Of a stretch of DNA of 64,000 nt, positions 38,401 to 50,400 are shown piece after piece (position 1 is the stretch's first letter; every line of letters starts with the position of its first letter). Under the pieces are notes generated by a model, which did no database searches, was not told the origin of the DNA, and saw only the letters and a program-made list of their open reading frames with translations. The DNA is taken from the NCBI RefSeq assembly GCF_905220415.1, contig NC_059562.1, positions 7,083,501 through 7,147,500 of the forward strand, given 5' to 3'. Made by a program: the position numbers and the translations under genes. The stretch comes from Colias croceus. Lineage: Eukaryota > Arthropoda > Insecta > Lepidoptera > Pieridae.

Positions 38401-41400
38401 CAAGAGTCGTACTGTGTTATTGAGCAATGTGCTGAAGTTCGCTACGGAGTGTGCGCAGAGCTCTCTGTTGACGCAGTGCTCTGTGTTGAGCGAGGTAACG
38501 AAGTTTGTGTTTTATTACTATAGTAATAGAGTTTGTTTTTGATTATTGCGTAGTATAAATGAAGGAGGTGAGATAATTTGCGCTTTATTTTGTATAATGG
38601 TAGAGTCTATTTTTGAATGTGGTTAAAGGAATAATTTTAGTTCGCTATGAAGTGTGCGCAGAACTTTCTGTTGATGAAGTGCTCCGTGATGTACGATGTG
38701 GAATTTTGAGCTTTATTCTTAAAGTAGTAGAGATTTTTTGCGAATGTGTGGTTAGAGTAATAATTTTAGCAATGTGTTCGCTAGATATTGAGCATTATTG
38801 ATATTGTTCAAGAGTATGTTTTCGAATACAGGCTAATATTTTACAATACGAAAACATACTTTGATCTTTATTAATAGCGGAATAAAGTTTATATTCGTGA
38901 AAATCTAAATCTTAAAATATTTTTTCTCTACAGATCCACGTAAAACTGCTACAGCGTTTGATTCTCGCGTCGTTCGATCTTGCGAGGGAATTACAAGTGA
39001 TCCCCAAAAAGATACAATACGTTGCAAGACAGGAGCAACACTTGTATGAGGTAATTTATTTATTGCACTAGATAATTATGAAAATTACTTTCATATATTT
39101 AATGTTCATTGCTAACACTGTTTAATTGGCTTGAACTTACGCAAAAACAGGTGTATACAGGGTGTAATCGTTAAGTGTGCACAGGCGATTATTACTTAAC
39201 TATCGCAGATAAAAAAAAACTTTAAACTGATATCAAAATCACTTTACCTAAAGAGTAAAATGACAATAATAACTTTTAAGGAGATTTTTAAGCTTTGGTA
39301 TTTCTTGCCGGTTTTTCTCCATAGCTACTGCTTTCCGAATCGGTAGTAAAAATATGTAAAGACGATTTGAAAGTGCTTCTAAAAGAAGTCTAATAGAATA
39401 AATAAATGTTTGAGTTTGAGTTTAAAACTAAGTATTTAAAATTGATTTCCAGACGATAACCGAGAAATTCACAGAGGGAGAGAAGAAACAGGAATTGATA
39501 CAGTTACTCCAAGAAGTGTTGGATGAAATGAAAACAGACATTCAGAACATGGACTGGAGTGTGGATGGTTTGTTGTTTTCTCTTTAAAGTGGGCTCAATA
39601 ACTCAAAATATCAAATCTTTACCATTCAAAATATTAGAAACTAGCTGCGCTTCGCGGTTTCACCCGCGTGGCTCTGCTCCTGTTGGTCTTAGCGTGATGA
39701 TATATAGCCTATAGCATTCTTCGATAAATGGGCTATCTTACACCGAAATAATTTTTCAAATCGGACCAGTAGTTCCTAAGATTAGCGCGTTCAAGCAAAC
39801 AAACAAACTCTTCAGCTTTATAATATTATAGTATAGTATAGATAGAAAACTGTTTATAATTTCGAAGTATTAGAAAATCATTGTTACTATAGTCTTCTCG
39901 ATTGTTGTGATGTTAAAGGTCAAATTGAAGCATAATTATGTTTATTCAACTAGACTTAATTTAGTAGCGCATTTGAATCGTCCAAATACAAAACAAACTC
40001 AGAAAAACGTAAAAAGCAGTTATTATCTATACTAATATTATAAAGCTGAAGAATTTGATTGTTTGTTTGCGTTCAAACAAATCTCTAGAACTACTGCCCA
40101 TTTATCGAGGAAGGCTATAGGCTATATATCATCACGCTAAGACCAACAAGAGCGCAGCAATGCGGGTGAAACCGCGGGGAACAGCTAGTTAATAATAAAT
40201 CTATTATTTTCAGATCTCCCCTGCCACCAAGACAAGCAATTCCTAATATCGAACTCCACTTTCTATTCCCCGCGTGACTCGCCCATAATACAACTTAACC
40301 GTTTTAAACCCAAAGAAACCGGTCATAAATCAAGTCAAAAGGACTACGATATAACGGACTCGAGTCAGCAAAGTGAAGAATTGTCGGACGTGGAAGAGGC
40401 GCTGTCGTACGACAGTTTTAACGTCGACGACTACGATATCGTGCCGTCGCACGATGAAAGTTTTGCGGGTAGTCAGAGTTATGGGTTACAGGTAAAAAAA
40501 TTATTAAATTACGTGTGTTTATCTATAACTAGCTTTTCGCCCGCGTTTTCAAAGGAAACCCGCATAGTTCCCGTTCCCGTGGGATTTCCGGGATAAAACC
40601 TATCCTATGTGTTAATCCAAGTTACCGTCTATATGTGTGCTAAATTTCATTATAATCGTTTCAGTAGTTTATGCGTGAAAACCATACATACATACATACA
40701 AACCTTTCATCTTTATAATATTAGTATAGATTAAAAAATAAACGCTAAATTTGTTGCTAAGCTCAAATCTCGAGAGCAGCTGAACCGATTTCGTTATTTT
40801 TTTTATAATATTCCTTGAAGTACGAGGATGGGTCTTATGGAGAGAAAACGTAAATACAGGCGAAGCCGGGGTGGTCCGCTAGTTCCTGATGAAAAATAAG
40901 TGTTGTTATTATAATAACATAAACCCGACCGCTTTTTTAATTTATGTAGCTTGTAATTGTCACTACCACAATTCTTATGATTCAACGCCACTTTGTAAGC
41001 TAAAATCCGCCCAACCCTTTATTGAGAAATATACAAAATACGTAAAAATAATAAAAATTATTGTTACATAGGGCTGATTTTTCAATCCTTGGTTAAAATT
41101 TTAAAACTTATTCATCGAATAACGTTTAATACGTTTCAAAAATGTATTCTAATTGTCCGTATATGACAGTTTAGAGGTGACATTTTAAAATGTTCGTGTA
41201 TAGTAATACTTTATTGAACGGATAAAATTAAATCAAGGATTGAAAAATTGGCCCTTATTTAAATAAATTTTCCATACATTTCAGAGCATAGTAGGCGATT
41301 CGTTCGGCACTCGCTGCCAATCTTCAAACACGTGGAGTTTGTCCGGTTGTTCCGCTCCTCTGTCTACTAAACACGCATCGCTAGATGTACAGAGGACAGG

Positions 41401-44400
41401 TTAAATTCTATTTATTTTTATTTAGCCCTAGCTCTCCTCCTGTGACTTTATTCGTATAGTAAAGAAAAACCCGCATAGTTCCATGTCCTTTCCCAGATCC
41501 AAATATCTTTGTGAAGTATATCGAAATCGGTTCAGTAGTTTATGTGTGAAGGATGTATAGATAGAAAACAGTTGTTTTCGCATTTATTATATTAGTAGGG
41601 ATAGGGATAATTGAGGTACAAAAAAACAAGACTCAAAATCACTCTCAAGGTTTATTGTCTGATGTTAAACTCTACCTACATGTATATTAGGCAGAGTTCA
41701 ATTTACAAAATTTTCACATTTTTTTTTTGTTTATTATGACACTTATTCTGTAACGAAATACACAATAGAATTGGCATGTCTATTTTGTTCAATAATATTT
41801 TTTAAACCTTAAAGTTTTTGTTTCAGTTCTCTCAAAACTTAGCCACAAGATAAGTTTGAAGCTAGTCAATTTCGTCGATTGTCTGAAGGATGCATATTTC
41901 GGTACATTAGAAAGGTAATAATAATTAATTCTATATTTATTGTATATTTACAATTTAAAGTGTTTATTTTTAATTCACTTGAATACAAACTTTATTAAAA
42001 AAGGAAGAAAAAACACCGAGTCTATATTTAGAAAAAATGGAAGTGGACGCGTGTTGTGAATGCGTGTTGTGTCACGTGTGTTGAATGTCACGTGTAGTGT
42101 CACGTGTGTTGTCACGTGCGTCGACTGTCACGTGTGCTGTCACGCGTGTCGACTGTCACGTGTGCTGTCACGAGTGTTGTCACGCGTGTCGAATGTCACG
42201 TGTTTGTAGCGTGTGTCGAATGTCACGTGTTTGTAGCGTGTGTCGAATGTCCCGTGTTGTGTAGCGTGTGTCGACTGTCACGTGTGCTGTCACGAGTGTT
42301 GTCACGCGTGTCGAATGTCACGTGTTGTGTAGCGTGTGTCGAATGTCACGTGTGTCGAATGTCCCGTGTAGTGCCACGTGTGTTGTCACGCGTGTCGACT
42401 GTCCCGTGTGCTGTCACGAGTGTTGTCGCGTGTGTCGAATGTCACGTGTTGTGTAGCGTGTGTCGACTGTCACGTGTTTGTAGCGTGTATCGAATGTCAC
42501 ATGTTGTGTCACGCGTGTTGCGTGTGGCGAATGTCACGTGTGCCGTCACGCGTGGTGTGGCGCGTGTCGACTGTCCCGTGTGGTGTCACGAGTGTTGTCA
42601 CGTGCATCGACTGTCACGTGTGCTGTCACGAGTGTTGTCACGCGTGTCGACTGTCCCGTGTGGTGTGGGGCAGGTGCCTGCAGTCGCTGGAGGGCACGTG
42701 CGCGGAGGCGTGCGGGCAGTCGGCGAGCGCGGCTGCGCGGGCGCTGGCGGGCGCGGCGCGGGCGGTGGACCTGCAGCCCGCCGCGTCCTACTCGCTGCTG
42801 CGCGGCCTGCTCGACTCGCTGCAGAGGCTGCTGCACAGGTATCCAAACACAAACATTTATTTATTCAATTAGACTTCTTCCAGAAGCACTTTTGAATCGT
42901 CATTACATTATTTAAATTTACCACCGATTCGAAAAGCAGTATCTATGGAGAAGAACCGGCAAGAAACTCCATAGTTGCTCTTTTAAAGTCATGTCCATAT
43001 ACAATATAATTTTACATTACATGTTACGTACATCTAACTACAAAATATATATTATCATAATATGCCAAAGAACTGTCCTGTTTATTGCTGAAAATAAAAT
43101 TATATTTCGTGCAAGTAGTTTTTGAGCATATTGCAAAATAGATTTACAGATATAATGAATGACTTTGTGTTTTTATTATGGAATGTGCTATTATAAATTC
43201 AAAATTATATTTTTTTTTCATATCATAGTAAAACTCTGCCTTCGTACCTATTAGGCAGACTTTTACAATAGACTTTGAACATTTATTGTTACGAAATAAA
43301 GTGTATAGTATTTAATCTATACTAATATTATAAAGCTGAAGAGTTTGTTTGTTTGTTTGAACGCACTAATCTCGAGAACGAGTGGTCCGATTTAAAAAAT
43401 TCTTTCGGTGTTAGATAGCCTATTTATCGAGGAAGGTTATGGTCTATATATCATCACGCTACGGGCAACAGGAGTGGAGCCACGGGGGTGAAACCGCGCG
43501 GAGCAGCTAGTCTATACTCTATACTAATATTATAAATGCGAAAGTAACTCTGTCTGTCTGTCTGTTACTCAATCACGCCTTAACTACTGAACCAATTTGC
43601 ATGAAATTTGGTATAGAGATATTTTGATACCCGGGAAAGGACATAGGATAGGTTTTATCCCGGAAATCTCACAGGAACGGGAACTATGCGGGTTTTTCTT
43701 TGACTGCGCGGGCAATGCCGCGGGTGGAAAGCTAGTTATATAATATATCTATAATATAAAAATGAATCCCAAAATGTGTTGGTAAGCGCATAACTTTAGA
43801 ACAGCTGAACCGATTTCTTTAATTCTTTTTTTATTATATTCCTTGAAGTACGAGGATGGTTCTTATGTGGAGAAAACGTGAATATGTACCACGGGCGAAG
43901 CCTGGGCGGACCGCTAGTTAGTAATAAAGATGCTTTGGTACAGGCTGCGCGTGCCGGGCGGTGGGTCTATGGGCGCGTGCTGCGCGCTGAGCGCGGCGTG
44001 GCGGCGGCAGGCGGCGCTCGGCGCGCTCGCCTCGCTCAGCGCGCACCGCACCGCGCGCATGCTCTCCCACCAGGTGCGTGGCAGAAGTGGAACTGCTTTG
44101 GCAACAAAGATACCAAAAACAACGCATTGCTCTATGACGTTACTGTGTTGCTACGCGACCTTTAATCACCAACACGCATACCTACGCACACGTAGGAACA
44201 AGGGGAGAAGATCTCTACCTGAACTTTCGAATTTTCATCTGCTCTCAGGTGGACAGCTCACAAGTGACGTCATAATGCTGAATCTTATTATTTTATGCTC
44301 CTATATCGTTCTAAATAGGTCACCTGGTGGGTCAAATGACCCATAATTTTTTCAACACGGGCCTGTAGTCTATAAATAACTGAATTAAAATATGGCTAAT

Positions 44401-47400
44401 CAGACAATTTTATTATTTAGAAATTAAAGACTTTTTAACGGATTTTAAACGCGATTTATTCATTCTATTATTTTCCCGACGTTTCGAACACTTTACAGCG
44501 AGCGTGGTCACGGGGAGACAATGAATAAATCGCGTTTAAAATCCGTTAAAAAGTCTTTAATTTCTAAATGTATAATACTCGCGTAAAATCAAACCCTAGA
44601 AAATACAATTTTATTATATTAAAAAACAAGTATAAATTTAAATTCCAGATCCTAGAGCGTCTAAGCGTAGCTCACGAGCGCTATCAGTCAGCGCTCGCGT
44701 CGCTCGAAAGCGCTTTGTCGAATCGATTGCATCACACGGAAGACGTTAAGTTGGCGATAAGAAAGAAGTAAGTTACGAATTAAAATGTATAAAAATTATT
44801 GTTCAAATAATGAATGATCAAGCCACGGACGATAATATTTAAGTCCTTGACGGTAGTTTCCAAAATATGCTGTTCATATAAACTTACTAAAAACTTACCT
44901 AGTAGACTTTAGTAGTTAGGAAATGCATGTTTTTTTTTTCATCTATTGACTGTTATCTTCAAATTTTGAATAAGAAGAATAAAAAATAAAAAAATAAATA
45001 TTATTTTATTGTTTATGTTATGAGTAATGCTATAAAAACTACTCAATGAATGAATGAATGAATGATAATTTGATGGTATTTTCTTACAGATACGCACCAT
45101 CGTTCGCTCGTCTATGTTTAGAAAGTACGTCGATGTGCGACCTGCTCATGTACGGAACTCCAGATTTGGGCCGTGAGATTGGTACGTACATTACAATATT
45201 TTCAATATTGAGATAAGAACGGGAAGGATTTTTTTTACATTTTTATTTTACATAATATGTATACAATCATAATAATGATGTCAAAGAATATTTAACTGTT
45301 TAATTCTGGAAGGAAATCTACTGTAAAAGCGTATACCTTGATCCATTAAGCCGGAAAATGGCATTTCAATTTTATTTTTTATTTGTTGTGTCTTAATAAT
45401 GTGTATCATCTGTTCGTGTACTTCATAACTATGTGGGTTTTCCTTTGACTACGCGGGCGGGCGGGCGGTTTAGAAATTATAGTTTTTAACGGATTTTAAA
45501 CGGAGTTTATACGACGTTTGACCCAACTACCCTCACTTTCAAGGCCAAAGTGAGGCTTTACCTTACTGATCAGGTATGCTAACCTGAAAGACCGCATCTT
45601 CGCTTAACATGAGAAGGCGGTGAAATGCCTGAGCAGCGTGTTAAAAAAAAAACTTTATTAATAGTCGTTGACTTGCTGTGATTTGTTACCAACTGTGCGT
45701 AAAGTAGGAAGTTATGTTGTGCGCCCCGTGTTATTTCTTACAATAACTGTGGTGTGGGCAGGTCGCGGGCAGTACGGCGTGGTGTACGCGGTGCGCGGCG
45801 CGTGGGCGGGGCACAGCCCGGTCGCCGCCAAGTCCGTGCTGCCCGCAGACACAAGGCACTACCACGAGCTGGCCATGGAGTTCTTTTACACCAGGTGAGA
45901 CTTGGAGTTGTAGCAGGGGGTTTCACTCCGAAGTTATTTAATTTTTAATTTAATTTAATTTGATTTTGTGGCTAAAAAGAAAGGTTGAAAAATTAAAGTA
46001 ATATTATTCAAGCGCGTCAGATTTAGGTATGGGGGGTTAATTAGAATATAAGCAGTCCCCATTTCGCTAATCTGACGATTCTAGATAAACCTTAGAAAAT
46101 TATGGATTTTTCAAATTTTCTTGTGGGCCCTGAGCGCACCCACCAATATTAATTGCTCCTACTGGCTAGAGATACTTATCAATAGCTAAGGTATTGTCCC
46201 TTATATTAATCTGACGCCCTCGAGTAAATCCCAAAATCCCCTCTTGGGCTCCCCTACTATATATTTTCTGTGGTTATAGGTTGTTAGCGATACGCCATTC
46301 ATATAAAAGGGCAGCCTCTAATAAATAAAGACTAGTAAGTGAAAAAGTTCTACATTTTTTAATAATGGTCTGCAGCAATCCAATAGAAATGCATTACAAA
46401 ATATTCTTATACATTTTTTTTGGCCAATAAATACTTTTGTGGCGCCTGTTGAGTAACCCCAGAATAGTATGTTATATCTTAAGACAGAGACTATAAGCAT
46501 GGTAAGTAGTTAAAGCAGATTCGTATGAAATAGTTCTTCTTAATTTTCTTATAGCAAAAACAAACTTATTTTTTAGAGCACATTTGCACGCATTGAAGTT
46601 TCCAATTTAAATTTTCGTCCAATCCTTCGTCATTATATTTAATATTAATAAGATTTCTCTGTGTTTTATAATTTAAAAATTGTATGCATTTTGTTTTTGT
46701 TAAATTTGGTGTCAATCCATTACATTTATCCAGGATATTATATTATGAATAGTATTGTTTAAAGTCCCGTTAGAAGTAGTATCTTTCAGATCGTCAGGAA
46801 TTGTTAAACAAAATATGTCATCAGTGAATTTACAATATCTCGTTGTTTTTAGCTAGTCATTAATATATATGTTAACGGAAATCTATGTAATTTCTAAAAT
46901 CGTACGGAAATGTGTGAAATAAATTATTTTATACACATTTACTAGGAAATCTATACATTTCCTAAATATTAATCGGAAACGTAAAATATCTAAGATATTG
47001 GAAGGTACGCGGGACGAGGGGTATGTACTGTGTATGTCGCAGTCGGATTGTATAATTCGCCGTATTACAAACGGTCGGCATTTTGTAATATGCTGAAATT
47101 CGTCTTCATTTTAGCGAGCATTTCACACTCTTCCTAGACTTCGCTACCATCTTTTTTGTGAACTACATATACGATGATTAAACGAGATTTATTCATTGTA
47201 CTATTATCCCGACGCGGACGTTTTGCATACTTAGCAGCGCGGTCCTGGGTAGACTTCCTTTCTTAACTATACGATGACTGTCCCTCAGGAGCATCCCCCC
47301 GCACCCGCGCATAGTGCGCCTGCTGGGCTCGTTGGTGCAGCGCAGTGGTGGGGGTGGGGGCGGGGGCGGGGGCGAGGGGGTGAGCGTGGTGCTGGTGTCG

Positions 47401-50400
47401 GAGCGGTGGGCGCGCGACCTGCACGCGGCCGTGCGCGCCGGCCTCGCGCACGCGCAGCGCATGCGCATCGCCTGCGATGTCGTCGACGGTATACTTATAT
47501 TATAAACTAGCTTTCCGCCGACGGCTCCGCCCGCGGTCTCAAAGATATACTCGCATAGTTCCCGTTCCCGTGGTATTTCCGGGATAAAACCTATCCTATA
47601 TTACTCGTGGATAATGTAGCTTTCGAATGGTGAAAGAATTTTTAAAATCGGTCCAGTAGTTTATGAGCCTATTCATTACAATCAAACAAACAAAGTTTTC
47701 CTCTTTATAATATTAGTGTAGATGCGAAAGTTTGTGACGATGTGTGTGCGTGTTTGTTACTCTTTCACGCAAATACTATTGAACCGATTACAATGTAATT
47801 TAGTACACATATAAAGGGTGACTTGGATTAACACATAGGATAGATTTTATCCCAGAAATCCCACGGGAACGAGAACTATGCGGGTTTTTCTTTGAAAACG
47901 CGGGCGAAGCCGCGGGCGGAAAGCTATTATATTATAACTAGCTGCATTAGACTGGACATATTTAAAAAATAGCATATATATAGCGTTAACCCTATAGCTT
48001 CCTAATAAAATAATGTCATAATATCAATCTATTGCGACGTTAAAGAAAAACATACAAACTTTTCGTATTTAAAAACCAGCTGTGCTCCGCTGTTTCACCC
48101 GCATTGCTCCGCTCTTATTAGTCTTATCGTGATAATATACAGCCTATAGCCTTCCTCGATAAATATACTATCTAGCATCGAAACAATTTTTCAAAATGGA
48201 TCAGTAGTTGCTGACAACAACAAACTCTTCAGATTTATAATATTAGTGTAAGACTTACGTGACATTCGATAAACATTTTCTTTTCTCGTGATCGCAATTA
48301 TTTAAATTCCTAATAAAAAACTTTTATACATCGAAAGTATATTTTAAAATTTTCACGTATGACACGGACAAGGACCGGATCTTGGCGAAATCTTTATCAT
48401 CTACGCTTAAGAACATGTCCTTCTAGTAATCGATGCCGATGTAGTTAAATGTAAAAATAAACAACAGCAGATTCTGTATCCATAGCGTATCTGTAGCGTA
48501 TTTCGGTCAATATTATTTAAATCCGTATAAAATTTTCAGCTACTATGTTTATCGCTAAGTAAGCGTTATTTTTTTTTAATTTTGATATCATAATGTAAAT
48601 GTAAAATTATCTATGCCCAGTTTCGGTCATAATTGTATCATTTTCCCCTACACTCAATATTATTCGATCGGCAGAACTTAATTCAGTTAAGACTATTCCA
48701 GTATAGTATCTGTGTTTGAAAAATGTTTCTTCATTGAAGATACTATAATAGGCTAAAAATTTGTTTATTTTTAATTTCGCTCCAGAGCCATTTTATGGTC
48801 TTGTGCTAACTTCGTGTCTGCAGATAGTTAGAAACGGCTAGTTGAACATTTCAAAACATTTCAAAACAATTCAAAGCTCTTCAATCAAATATTTTCAAAA
48901 CTCAATCCATTCCAGGCCTGCGCTACCTCCACTCCCTCGGCCTAGTCCACCGGGACGTAAAGCTAAAGAACGTAGTAGTGGACGCATCGGGTCGGGCCGC
49001 ACTAGCGGACCTGGGGTTCTGTGCGGCCGGCGCGTTAGTGTGCGGCTCGCTGGTCGGCACGCCGCTGCACATGGCGCCCGAGCTGCTGGCCGGCAGGTAT
49101 CATGCGGCTGTTGATGTGTATGCGTTGGGGGTGCTGCTGTGGTAAGTGACATTACAAAAAAAAAAAATACAAAAAAAAATGGGTTGTCTGTAAAGTCGGT
49201 TTACTGACGATAGTTGAACGTGACAACGTCCGATTGTGCTTCTTTGTCGCTCGTTCCGCGCTCTCGCTCGCACTTCAAGCCTTACATGGAACGCCTCAGA
49301 GCGAGGTAACGCCGCATGAGTCATGTTTTTTCGTGCGTGCAGCCGGCGCTATCGAATTATAAGACGTTGTCACGTCAAAAAATGTGTGCGTGTACTAGTG
49401 TACACATGTAAGAAGTGAAACTTCTTTATGGCCGTATTTTTCAAAAAATAATTTTCTATATGTAACTTTACAGAAATACGTCAATCTCGCGTGGTAGGGA
49501 TAAGAAAAAGATGGCGCGTAACGAAAAAATGTTACACTCAATTTTTTTCCAACCCCGATAAAGAAGTTTCACTGCAAAAACAGTTTTTACTATTTTCTTT
49601 TCTACACCGTGAAATAACTGATAACTGTAAAAATCAAACAAATTTTTCGATCGCAAATAAGCAAAATTACTTGTTATAACTATTCTACACCCTGTATAAC
49701 TTGCGAGAACGGATAATTTCAATAAAATGAAAATATTTACAATACTTTACAAAAATAAATTTCTCTTAACCTAAATTAAAGTTTAATCGATATCCTACAT
49801 AAAATAAAGGCATTTACAAACGATGTTTTCCCCTTTCAAACGATATACTTAGCGGTACAATCGAAAACAAATAAAATGCAAGTACTAACTATTACACATA
49901 ATATATGTATACAACTTATAAATAATCATAATCTTATCGAGTTATCCTAAATTCAAAATTCAAATTCAATTAATTTATTTGCCAAAAAACATGGTACTTA
50001 CAAATAGATGTTAACAATTGAGTTCCAGCATGTTCAGCCGTTATTAACAGCATGCAAATTATGTCACTTAAGGACGTATTTACAAATTGACGCGCATCAA
50101 TTTTAGGTATTGAGTCTTACTACTACACGTGCACGGCTCACACACACATCGAAATGCGCGAAGCGGCGAAATTATGAGTAAACTGACACGACTTGATAAT
50201 TGAGCTTATTTTTATTGCTATGTTTTTTTTAACTTTACTTTGATTTGTAAAGTTTGTAACGTTGAATGGTCACAAAAGTAGATACCATTTATCTAATTTC
50301 ATTGGACAGTGATTGTTTGGTAAACAAGTACTTGCCAAAGTGTACTTCGAAGACTGGTACTGGAACTCATAGACGAGTGGAGCTAGGTGTGCCGAGTTTG

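Noticed and set aside
38333..38801. Open frames after exon 7 as extra exons
   Set aside because: Frame continues past the GTAACG donor at 38495; the downstream 38613-38801 frame resembles a diverged duplicate of exon 7's end (CAELSVDEVL) but has no acceptor or phase support.
42104..42895. A 263-codon + strand frame and overlapping frames
   Set aside because: The first ~190 codons are satellite and the remainder is exon 13 in a wrong frame; the true frame of exon 13 is fixed by GTLERCLQSLE and phase.
45738..49152. Arg/Pro/Ala-rich frames on the opposite strand and other frames of kinase exons 17-19
   Set aside because: Shadows of GC-rich exons; the kinase motifs fix the real frame.
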